Shown here: positions 17,533-24,909 of the stretch, one piece after another
Numbering within the stretch: position 1 is the first letter of the stretch
Layout: each line of letters opens with the position of its first letter
Assembly (NCBI RefSeq): GCF_029714325.1
Contig: NZ_CP121666.1
Span: 3,658,001 to 3,722,000, forward strand
DNA from: Bradyrhizobium sp. CB1717
GTDB lineage: Bacteria > Pseudomonadota > Alphaproteobacteria > Rhizobiales > Xanthobacteraceae
Direction: 5' to 3'
DNA length: 64,000 nt
Position numbers and translations under genes: made by a program
The notes under the pieces: generated by a model
Seen by the model: the letters and a program-made list of their open reading frames with translations, nothing else
What the model was told of the DNA's origin: nothing
The model's database searches: none

Positions 17533-17631
17533 GCATGATCCGGAAAAGTGCGAGGCGGTTTTCCGAGAAGATCATGCGCAAACAACAACCTAAAGCGCGA
17601 TGACGATTCATCCAAATCTCATCGCGCTTTA
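17533..17631. repeat. Two adjacent palindromes (GCATGATC and TAAAGCGCGATGA types)
   Basis: The first palindrome has GCATGATC (17533) matched by GATCATGC (ending 17577). The second has perfect 13-base arms TAAAGCGCGATGA (17591-17603) and TCATCGCGCTTTA (17619-17631). They fill the convergent space between the diheme cytochrome and the Lrp-like gene and could stop transcription from both sides. Confidence 0.8.
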
Positions 17632-17643
17632 GCGCAGCCTGCT

Positions 17644-17889
17644 CTAGCCCGTGCCGAACGCCTTGAAGGTGATGATGGTGAGGGTGTCCTGGATGCCCGG
17701 CAGCACCTGCACCTTCTCGTTGACGAAGTGGCCGATGTCGGTGTCCTTGTCGACGTAGAACTTCACCAGCAGATCATATTGGCCGGCGGTCGAGTAGATC
17801 TCGGAGGCGATCTCGGCTTCGGCGAGCGCATTGGCGACCGTATAGGACTGGCCGAGCTTGCATTTGATCTGGACGAAAAAGGGAACCAT
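17644..17889 (-). CDS. Stand-alone Lrp/AsnC ligand-binding (RAM) domain protein
   Basis: An 81-residue protein consisting only of the alpha/beta RAM fold: MVPFFVQIKCKLGQSYTVAN, then STAGQYDLLVKFYVDKDTDI and VQVLPGIQDTLTIITFKAF. The usual helix-turn-helix of Lrp family members is absent. The ATG given has GGAG eight bases upstream; the GTG three codons earlier overlaps that GGAG and is less likely. Such proteins form ligand-binding oligomers and may modulate full-length Lrp regulators or sense amino acids. No Lrp gene is nearby. Confidence 0.85.
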   Translation of the reverse strand: MVPFFVQIKCKLGQSYTVANALAEAEIASEIYSTAGQYDLLVKFYVDKDTDIGHFVNEKVQVLPGIQDTLTIITFKAFGTG

Positions 17890-17985
17890 TGCAGTCACTC
17901 CGAAAGCGCATCTGGGCGGCTAATAGGCCAAAACCGGGGTGGCTTGGCAAGCGAACTTGCCGCCTTGCCGTTGCCGGGAGCCTCC

Positions 17986-19962
17986 CTAGGAGGGCAGCGG
18001 CACGGCGGCGAACGCTTCCCTGAGCCGACGGGCGAGCTCGGCATTGCGATAGGGCTTGGTCAGGACGATCGATTGGGCGTGCGCGCGGCCCTGCTCGACC
18101 AGGGTCTCCAGGGCGTAGCCGGACGAGAACAGGACCGGGAGGCCGGGGCGGATGCGCCGGGCCTGGTCGGCGAGCTCCCAGCCGCTCATGCCGCCGGGCA
18201 TCACGATGTCGGTGAACAGGAGGTCGATGGCCGGGTTGGTGCGAAGCAGCTGCAAGGCCTCCTTGCCGTGGACGGCCGAGATCACGCGATATCCCAGCGC
18301 CTCCACGCGCAGCGTGACGGAGGAGCGGACGAACGGATCGTCCTCGGCGATCAGAATCGTTTCGTGGCCGCGGGGTGCGGCTTCCTCGCGCGCCGCGATG
18401 TCGGCGAGCGACGTCTCGCCGCCGGCATGCGGCAGGTAGATGCGGACCGTCGTGCCGAGGCCCGGCTCGCTGTAGATCGAGACATGTCCGCCCGATTGCT
18501 TGGCGAAGCCATAGACCATGCTGAGGCCGAGGCCAGACCCCTTGCCGACCTCCTTGGTGGTGAAGAACGGCTCGAAGGCGCGCTCGATGACGTCAGGTGC
18601 CATGCCTTCGCCGTCATCGGTGACCGCGATCAGGGCGTAGCTGCCGGACTCCACCTCCGGATGCTGCATGCGATAGTGCTCGTCGATCGCCGTGAGCTCG
18701 GTGCTGAGGGTGAGATGCCCGCCCGATGGCATGGCGTCCTGCGCATTCAGCGCGAGGTTGAGCACGGCGGATTCGAGCTGGGCGCGGTCGGCGAAGGCCT
18801 GGATGGAGCCGGAGCCGAACGCCGTCCTGATCTCGATGTTCTCGCGCAAGGTGCGCTTGAGCAACTTGTGCATGGAGGTCAGGAGCTCGCGGCACTCGAT
18901 CGCGCGGGGTTGCAGCAATTGGCGCCGGCTGAACGCCAGCAGCCGTTGCGTCAGCTCCGCACCGCGTTCGCCCGACTGGCAGATGTCGTCGGCGAAGCGG
19001 CGGAGGTCAGGACGCTCGCGGAGCTGCTCGCTCAGGAGTTCCGCGTTGCCGATGATGACGGTGAGCAGATTGTTGAAGTCATGGGCGATGCCGCCGGAGA
19101 GCTGGCCGACCGTCTCCATCTTCTGCGCCTGCTGCAGCTGCTGCTCGGTCAGCTTGCGCCGGGTCAGGTCGTGAACGATGCCGACATGGATCAGCTCGCC
19201 GTCCTGCCACGCCTGGCCCACCGACAGGTTCATCGGAAAACTCGATCCGTCCTTGCGCAGGCCGACGGCCTCCCCTGTTGCGAAACGCTGCGCGCGATCG
19301 GTGGATGAGGGCCTCTCCTTGGACATCAGCATGCCGATGTCGCGATTCATGACCTCGTCGGCGCGATAGCCGAACAGGCGTTCACAGGCGGGATTGAACA
19401 GGAGAATGCGGGCCTGCGCGTCGAACAGGATGACGCCGTCGACCGCGGTGTCGACCACGGCGGTGAGGCGCGTCATGCTCTCGCGCAGCGCGCGCTGGGT
19501 TTCGCTGACCTGGCCGAGCAGCTGCGCCGCGTCCCGATTCTTGGTCTCCTCCTCCTCAAGCGCGGCCCGGACCTGCCGGAGCTCGAACGGCGAGGGGATG
19601 GTCAGGATCTTCGGCAGCAGCGGCCAGAGCGCTCCCGCGGTGACGACCGACGCCACGGCGGTGAGCGCCTTGACGATGCCCTCGATGCCGTAGACCGGCA
19701 CCCAGAGCGTGTAGATCGACAGCACATGCGTCAGGCCACTGGCCATGATGAAGACGGCGAACGCCCAGAACACCCATCCGAACTTGAGGTCGCGCCGCTT
19801 GGTGACGAGGATCGCAAGCGCGAACGGGATCGAGAAATAGGCCAGCGCAATGCAGGCGTCCGAGACCACATGCAGCCATATCAGCTCGGGTTCCCAGAGC
19901 AGGCAGATGCCGTGCGGGGAGAACATCGAGGAGTCGAGGAGACGTTCGAAATAGGCCCACAT
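17986..19962 (-). CDS. Hybrid sensor histidine kinase with ethylene-receptor-like transmembrane domain
   Basis: About 658 residues. Domain order: three-helix membrane domain (about 28-118), PAS (about 165-270), HisKA with GGIAHDFNN (H294), HATPase with NLALNAQDAM, DDGEGMA and GKGSGLGLS, and a C-terminal receiver (about 532-658) with the acceptor aspartate at about D585 and lysine at about K636. The membrane domain matches plant ETR1 closely: SDACIALAYFSIP aligns with its SDFFIALAYFSIP, and SGLTH with CGATH. Asp25 and His69 of ETR1 correspond to D35 and H79, but the copper ligand Cys65 is serine (S75). An output regulator is not adjacent. The chosen ATG lacks a clear ribosome-binding site. Confidence 0.9.
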   Translation of the reverse strand: MWAYFERLLDSSMFSPHGICLLWEPELIWLHVVSDACIALAYFSIPFALAILVTKRRDLKFGWVFWAFAVFIMASGLTHVLSIYTLWVPVYGIEGIVKALTAVASVVTAGALWPLLPKILTIPSPFELRQVRAALEEEETKNRDAAQLLGQVSETQRALRESMTRLTAVVDTAVDGVILFDAQARILLFNPACERLFGYRADEVMNRDIGMLMSKERPSSTDRAQRFATGEAVGLRKDGSSFPMNLSVGQAWQDGELIHVGIVHDLTRRKLTEQQLQQAQKMETVGQLSGGIAHDFNNLLTVIIGNAELLSEQLRERPDLRRFADDICQSGERGAELTQRLLAFSRRQLLQPRAIECRELLTSMHKLLKRTLRENIEIRTAFGSGSIQAFADRAQLESAVLNLALNAQDAMPSGGHLTLSTELTAIDEHYRMQHPEVESGSYALIAVTDDGEGMAPDVIERAFEPFFTTKEVGKGSGLGLSMVYGFAKQSGGHVSIYSEPGLGTTVRIYLPHAGGETSLADIAAREEAAPRGHETILIAEDDPFVRSSVTLRVEALGYRVISAVHGKEALQLLRTNPAIDLLFTDIVMPGGMSGWELADQARRIRPGLPVLFSSGYALETLVEQGRAHAQSIVLTKPYRNAELARRLREAFAAVPLPS

Positions 19963-20235
19963 GATCGGGTTCCCGAGAGGATTTCGGGCCGAGGCTGGCC
20001 CGCAACATGGCGTTGTGGACGAATCCACGGGCCAACCTCTCATTCATCGGAATCGATGCCAAGGCCGGGCGATGCCGAGGTCATATTTTCGCGGAATGTG
20101 CACGATTGCGGGAAGACGGGCAGTCCGGGGCCGCCCTCCACCTGATTTGCTCGCCCATGGCCCGGCTTGCTGGCACGTCGGGGGCGCGCTAGGACAGGGC
20201 ATGGCCGTGTCCTTCTCAAACGAACGTATCCGGCG

Positions 20236-21036
20236 ATGACGACGCCCGTTGCGCTCACCATTGCCGGCTCGGATTCCAGCGGCGGCGCCGGCATCCAGGC
20301 GGATCTGAAGACCTTTGCCGCGCTCGGCGTCTACGGCGCCTCCGTGATCTCGGCGCTGACGGCGCAGAACACGCGTGGCGTCACCGGCATTCACGCCGTG
20401 CCGGCCGAGTTCGTCGCCGCGCAGATCGATGCGGTGTTCTCCGATCTCGACATCGGCGCGGTGAAGATCGGCATGGTCGGCCAGGCCGACAGCATCGATG
20501 CGATCGCGGCCGCGCTGTCGCGCTGGCAGCCGCGCCACATCGTCCTCGATCCCGTGATGGTGGCGACCTCGGGCGACCGCCTGCTGGCGTCCGAAGCCGT
20601 CGACGCCTTGCGCACGAGACTGATGCCGCTGGCCTCGGTGATCACGCCGAACCTGCCGGAGGCCGCGGCTCTTCTCGGCGAGCACATTGCGGCGAGCGAG
20701 GCCGAGATCGAAGCCCAGGGGCGCCGGCTGCTGGCGCTCGGCTGCCGTGCGGTCCTGATCAAGGGCGGGCACGGCGAGGGCGCCGAGAGCATCGACTATC
20801 TCGTCACGTCCGGACACACGACCGCGCTTGCCGCGCCCCGCGTCGCCACCAAGAACACCCATGGCACCGGCTGCTCGCTGTCGTCGGCGGTCGCTGCGGG
20901 GCTCGCCAAAGGTGAGGATCTCGAGGGCGCCGTACGCAACGCAAAGACCTGGATCAGCGCCGCGATCGCAGCCGCCGACCGCTTCAGCGTCGGCCACGGC
21001 CATGGGCCGATCCATCATTTCCACAAATTTTACTGA
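20236..21036 (+). CDS. thiD: Hydroxymethylpyrimidine/phosphomethylpyrimidine kinase
   Basis: A 266-residue ribokinase-fold enzyme that phosphorylates HMP and HMP-phosphate in thiamine pyrimidine synthesis. Visible are [20 protein letters not shown] at the N-terminus, [25 protein letters not shown] and the C-terminal anion-hole motif [20 protein letters not shown] with the catalytic aspartate position replaced within the normal GTGCS pattern. The ATG before [12 protein letters not shown] fits the family length. No TPP riboswitch is recognisable in the 270 bases upstream. It is divergent from the histidine kinase. Confidence 0.93.
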   Translation: MTTPVALTIAGSDSSGGAGIQADLKTFAALGVYGASVISALTAQNTRGVTGIHAVPAEFVAAQIDAVFSDLDIGAVKIGMVGQADSIDAIAAALSRWQPRHIVLDPVMVATSGDRLLASEAVDALRTRLMPLASVITPNLPEAAALLGEHIAASEAEIEAQGRRLLALGCRAVLIKGGHGEGAESIDYLVTSGHTTALAAPRVATKNTHGTGCSLSSAVAAGLAKGEDLEGAVRNAKTWISAAIAAADRFSVGHGHGPIHHFHKFY

Positions 21037-21253
21037 CGGCGCGCGTCCGCGCGGCGCGGTTGCTCCCCCGTTAACCAATAAGGCCATGCGGTTCCGCGGT
21101 TTTGCGGGCACCGCTGCGGCGCCATGTCGCCTGATTGTCGCATGCGACTGATATTCGCGGGGTGGGCGAGGCAAGGCGTGATTCGTATTTGAAGGTGCCT
21201 CAAGGGTTCAATCGGTCATCCCCCTGTCACGGGACATTGTTACAGGCTGGCGC

Positions 21254-22066
21254 ATGGGAAGTTACGATGTGAGTGACGAGAGCCCGGAGCGGCGCTTTCG
21301 CACGTTGTTCATCTCCGACGTTCATCTCGGAGCCCGCGGTTCTCAAGCCGACCTTCTGCTCGACTTCCTGCGCTACCATGATGCCGACACGATCTACCTC
21401 GTCGGCGACATCGTCGACGGCTGGGCGCTGAAATCGAGCTGGCACTGGCCGCAGTCCCATAACGACCTTGTCCAGAAGCTTTTGCGCAAGGCGCGCAAGG
21501 GCGCCAAGATCATCTACATTCCCGGCAATCACGACGAGTTTCTGCGCAACTATTACGGCACGCATTTCGGCGGCATCGACGTGGTCGAGAACACCGTCCA
21601 CACCGGCGTGGACGGCAAGCGCTATCTCGTCATCCACGGCGACATCTTCGACCTCGTGGTGCAGAACGCGCGCTGGCTCGCCCATCTCGGCGACAAGGCC
21701 TACGACTTCGCGATCCAGATGAATCGCTTCGTCAACTTCTTCCGGCGCATGTTCGGCGTGCCCTATTGGTCGCTGTCGCAATGGGCCAAACAGAAGGTCA
21801 AGAACGCCGTCAACTATATCGGCGCGTTCGAGCAGGCGCTGGCGGCCGAAGCGCGGCGCCACGACGCCGACGGCGTGATCTGCGGCCACATCCACTACGC
21901 CGTGATCCGCGACGAGGCCGGCATTCGCTACATGAATTGCGGCGACTGGGTCGAGAGCTGCACGGCCCTGGTCGAGCACGACGACGGCCATTTCGAGATC
22001 ATCACCTGGGCGGATCAGTTGCAGAAGCCGGCAGAAGTCCCGCAGGTCGCAGCCAGAGCTGCTTAA
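21254..22066 (+). CDS. Metallophosphoesterase, LpxH-like (UDP-2,3-diacylglucosamine diphosphatase family)
   Basis: A 270-residue calcineurin-type phosphoesterase. The metal-binding motifs appear in order: SDVHLG, GDIVDGW, GNHDEF, HGDIFD and GHIHYA. The sequence between them (SSWHWPQSHNDLVQKLLRKA) is characteristic of a family annotated as UDP-2,3-diacylglucosamine hydrolase. True LpxH acts in lipid A synthesis, but alphaproteobacteria generally use the unrelated LpxI for that step, so the real substrate here may be another sugar nucleotide or lipid. It lies 13 bases upstream of a GT4 glycosyltransferase in the same direction, which suggests a shared role in membrane glycolipid synthesis. Confidence 0.88.
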   Translation: MGSYDVSDESPERRFRTLFISDVHLGARGSQADLLLDFLRYHDADTIYLVGDIVDGWALKSSWHWPQSHNDLVQKLLRKARKGAKIIYIPGNHDEFLRNYYGTHFGGIDVVENTVHTGVDGKRYLVIHGDIFDLVVQNARWLAHLGDKAYDFAIQMNRFVNFFRRMFGVPYWSLSQWAKQKVKNAVNYIGAFEQALAAEARRHDADGVICGHIHYAVIRDEAGIRYMNCGDWVESCTALVEHDDGHFEIITWADQLQKPAEVPQVAARAA

Positions 22067-22079
22067 CAAGGGCCACTTG

Positions 22080-23153
22080 ATGCGCATCCTGGTCGCGACC
22101 GACGCCTGGCACCCGCAAGTCAACGGTGTGGTTCGGACGCTGACCAAGCTGGCTGATGCCGCCAAAGGGCTTCGCGTTGAAGGTCTTGGCGTTGAAGGTC
22201 TTGGCGTCGAGTTCACGTTCCTGACGCCGCAATCGTTCCGCACCTTCGCGATGCCGAGCTATCGCGACGTGCGCCTCGCGATGCCGCGTCCGGCGCGAAT
22301 CGCCAAGCTGATCGAGGAGGCGCGCCCCGACAGCATCCATATCGCGACCGAGGGGCCGATCGGCCTGATGGTCCGCCGCTATTGCCGCCAGCGCAAGCTG
22401 CCGTTCACGACCAGCTTCCACACTCGCTTTCCCGAATATGTCCGCGCCCGCGTGCCGGTGCCGGGGTCGCTGATCTGGCGGGCGCTGCGCCGCTTCCATG
22501 CGCCCAGCCGCGCCGTGATGGCGGCGACGCCGGCGCTTGCCCGCGAACTGACCGAGCGCGGCTTCGACAATGTCGTGCTGTGGCCGCGCGGCGTCGACAC
22601 CGGCCTGTTCCATCCCCGCGCCGTCGATCTCTGTCTGCCGGCGCCGGTGTTCCTGTCGGTCGGCCGCGTCGCGGTGGAGAAGAACCTCGAGGCCTTCCTC
22701 GATCTCGATCTGCCTGGCACCAAGGTGATTGTCGGCGACGGCCCGGCGCGCGCCGCGCTCGAAGAGGCCTATCCCGATGCGATCTTCCTCGGTGAGAAGC
22801 ACGGCGAGGAACTGGCCGATATCTATGCCGCCGCCGACGTGTTCGTGTTCCCCAGCAAGACCGACACGTTCGGCCTGGTCCTTCTGGAGGCGCTCGCCAG
22901 CGGCCTGCCGGTCGCGGCCTTCCCGGTGAAGGGCCCCCGCGATGTCATCGGCGATGCGCCGGTCGGCGCGCTCGATCACGATCTGCGCAATGCCTGCTTC
23001 GCCGCGCTCGGCGTCTGCCGGCAGGACTGCGTCGAATTCGCCGCCAACTACACCTGGGAGGCCTCGGCGCGGGTCTTCATCGACAGCATCCAGGCGGTCG
23101 GGGCGGTGCTATCAGGCAGGAATGGGGCGGAGCCGGTTAGTTTCGTAGCCTGA
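22080..23153 (+). CDS. Glycosyltransferase family 4 (alpha-mannosyltransferase-like)
   Basis: A 357-residue GT-B enzyme. The N-terminal domain starts with ILVATDAWHPQVNGVVRTL, typical of the MgtA/PimB-like GDP-mannose-dependent group; FHTRFPEYVRAR, WPRGVDTGLF and FLSVGRVAVEKNLEAFL follow; the donor-binding EX7E region is SKTDTFGLVLLEA. The ATG is preceded by an in-frame TTG that would add one residue. Near residues 31-45 there is an expansion of a five-residue unit, LRVEG-LGVEG-LGVEF, encoded by a 15-base tandem repeat. The gene is paired with the LpxH-like phosphoesterase, so a membrane lipid or lipid A acceptor is possible. Confidence 0.88.
   Translation: MRILVATDAWHPQVNGVVRTLTKLADAAKGLRVEGLGVEGLGVEFTFLTPQSFRTFAMPSYRDVRLAMPRPARIAKLIEEARPDSIHIATEGPIGLMVRRYCRQRKLPFTTSFHTRFPEYVRARVPVPGSLIWRALRRFHAPSRAVMAATPALARELTERGFDNVVLWPRGVDTGLFHPRAVDLCLPAPVFLSVGRVAVEKNLEAFLDLDLPGTKVIVGDGPARAALEEAYPDAIFLGEKHGEELADIYAAADVFVFPSKTDTFGLVLLEALASGLPVAAFPVKGPRDVIGDAPVGALDHDLRNACFAALGVCRQDCVEFAANYTWEASARVFIDSIQAVGAVLSGRNGAEPVSFVA
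22170..22214 (+). repeat. Intragenic 15-base tandem repeat, three units
   Basis: Three consecutive 15-base units (CTTCGCGTTGAAGGT, CTTGGCGTTGAAGGT, CTTGGCGTCGAGTTC) lie in frame in the glycosyltransferase gene and add or remove five residues per unit without a frameshift. Confidence 0.85.
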
Positions 23154-23217
23154 AAACCAGGGCTCATCGCGCGGAGGTGTCTTGCCCGGGCCTCATCGGC
23201 CACGATAACATTCCGCC

Positions 23218-24201
23218 ATGACCGAACAGCTCCTTCCGGTCGGCCCCGCCGACATCGATGCCGCAGCGCGCGTGATTGCGCCCTACGCCATCCGCACCCC
23301 GCTGTTGTCCTTTCCCGTGCTCAACGAGCGCGTCGGTGCCAAGGTGTTCCTGAAGCCGGAGATGCTCCAGCGCACCGGCTCCTTCAAGTTCCGCGGTGCC
23401 TTCAACAAGGTGTTCTCGATCCCGCAGGACAAGCGCGCCGGCGGCGTCGTTGCGTTCTCCTCCGGCAACCACGCCCAGGGCGTGGCGGCGGCAGCCAAGA
23501 TCCTCGACATGCAGGCGACCATCGTGATGCCGGCGGATGCGCCGCTGTCGAAGCGCGAGCGCACCAAATCCTACGGCGCCGAGGTCGTGCTTTACGATCG
23601 CGACAAGGACGATCGCGAGGCGATCTCGCGCGGCATCGCCGAGAAGCGCGGCGCCACACTTGTAAAACCCTATGACGATCCCTTCGTGATCGCCGGGCAG
23701 GGCACTGCCGGCCGCGAGATCGCGGAAGACATGGCAACGCTCGGTCTTGCCCCCGACATCGTGGTGGCGCCGGCCTCAGGTGGCGGCCTGATCGCGGGCG
23801 TGGCGACGGCCGTGAAGGCGCGCTATCCGCAAGCCGAGATCGTGGTGGCCGAGCCCGAGGCGTTCGACGATCACGGCATCTCGCTGACCGCAGGTCATCG
23901 CGAGCCGCATCCGCCGGCCGGCCGCACCATTTGCGACGCGCTGATGGCCTTGATGCCGGGCGAGATGACGTTCGCGATCAACAGCAAGCTGCTCGCGCGT
24001 GGCGTCACGGCGTCGGACAAGGAAGTCGGTGCGGCCGTGGCGTTCGCCTATCGTGAGCTGAAGCTGGTGGTCGAGCCGGGCGGGGCGGTCGGTCTTGCCG
24101 CACTGCTTGCCGGACGCCTCGACGTCGCCGGCAAGAATGTCGTTATCGTGCTCTCCGGCGGCAACGTCGACGCGGATCTGTTCGCGAAGCTGGTGGCCTG
24201 A
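23218..24201 (+). CDS. Threonine/serine dehydratase (IlvA/TdcB type, catalytic domain only)
   Basis: A 327-residue fold-type II PLP enzyme. The PLP lysine lies in RTGSFKFRGA (about K57), the asparagine motif is SSGNHAQGVA, the phosphate-binding glycine loop is PASGGGLIAG, and the C-terminal VLSGGNVDADLF contains the pyridine-nitrogen contact. It lacks the regulatory ACT-like domain of biosynthetic IlvA, so it resembles catabolic threonine deaminases or serine racemase-type proteins. It would deaminate threonine to 2-oxobutyrate or serine to pyruvate. It stands alone between the glycosyltransferase and a small convergent gene. Confidence 0.9.
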   Translation: MTEQLLPVGPADIDAAARVIAPYAIRTPLLSFPVLNERVGAKVFLKPEMLQRTGSFKFRGAFNKVFSIPQDKRAGGVVAFSSGNHAQGVAAAAKILDMQATIVMPADAPLSKRERTKSYGAEVVLYDRDKDDREAISRGIAEKRGATLVKPYDDPFVIAGQGTAGREIAEDMATLGLAPDIVVAPASGGGLIAGVATAVKARYPQAEIVVAEPEAFDDHGISLTAGHREPHPPAGRTICDALMALMPGEMTFAINSKLLARGVTASDKEVGAAVAFAYRELKLVVEPGGAVGLAALLAGRLDVAGKNVVIVLSGGNVDADLFAKLVA

Positions 24202-24364
24202 GAGCGTCTTTCCTGCAGCCATCGAGAAGCCCGCTTTGGCCGGCCTCAAGATGAGGACGGAGCGCGCCGCAGCAGCGCGAGCGCACAGTTTCGCCCGTCT
24301 GTTCGTGCGAGGTGCGGCGGCATTTTCTGCTGCCATCAAATGAAGAGGCGCGACCAGTCCGCTT

Positions 24365-24610
24365 CTAAGCGCCGACGCAGCGATTGAGGCGCGGGTGCCA
24401 TGTGCCGGTAGCGCAAGCGGGTTGGGCGACGCAGAGATGAAGCCGTGGGTGCAATGTCGCTCCCTCGCCACAAGTTGGCTTTGCGACGCAGGCATGTAGC
24501 CGTGGATGCATCGTGTAGCCGGCTGCGCAGGTTTGCGCGTGCGCGCTGAACGCGACCAACGACGTTATCAACGTCGCTGCTGGAAGAACAACGATACGCA
24601 ATTTCGACAT
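24365..24610 (-). CDS. Small secreted protein with three Cys-pair repeats
   Basis: An 81-residue precursor. A signal peptide (ending SLVAFSAHAQ) is followed by three copies of an 18-residue motif: CAAGYTMHPRLHACVAKP, CGEGATLHPRLHLCVAQP and CATGTWHPRLNRCVGA. Each copy has a cysteine at both ends around an invariant HPRL core, suggesting three small disulfide-closed loops. GGAG nine bases before the ATG supports the start. I do not recognise the family. Export, histidines and cysteines are compatible with metal or surface binding, but no function can be assigned. Confidence 0.8.
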   Translation of the reverse strand: MSKLRIVVLPAATLITSLVAFSAHAQTCAAGYTMHPRLHACVAKPTCGEGATLHPRLHLCVAQPACATGTWHPRLNRCVGA

Positions 24611-24854
24611 CGCGTGATCTCCGTTTCGCTGAAACTGCCCTCATCAGTCTCCGTCCAATCGCGAACTTCCCGTTGATATAGATCAACATGGAATGCACAC
24701 TCAGGTTGCGTAGGCGCTGGTCGCGAAGCAGAAAATTTTATCGATCCAACGACGAACCGAGCGGTGGTCGTCGGAGGAGTCCTGCGCTCCGGTCGTTCCG
24801 AAGCGATGAACTGAGCCGCAGTCCAGCTGACCATATGTACTCCCCGACACGAAG

Positions 24855-24884
24855 AAGGGGCAGAGCGTTTCCGCTCTGCCCCTT
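24855..24884 (-). terminator. Hairpin terminator of the caspase gene
   Basis: Perfect 13-base arms AAGGGGCAGAGCG / CGCTCTGCCCCTT with a four-base loop lie 26 bases after the stop of the minus-strand caspase gene. The U-run is short on either strand. The remaining bases back to 24611 hold no gene I can support. Confidence 0.7.
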
Positions 24885-24909
24885 TGTCGTGTGTGCGCTG
24901 CCCGTGCGA

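Noticed and set aside
17548..19308. Plus-strand open frame of 586 codons
   Set aside because: Antisense shadow of the hybrid kinase; the kinase frame carries all catalytic motifs.
19963..20235. Possible TPP riboswitch upstream of thiD
   Set aside because: No CUGAGA or matching helix pattern of the THI element is visible.
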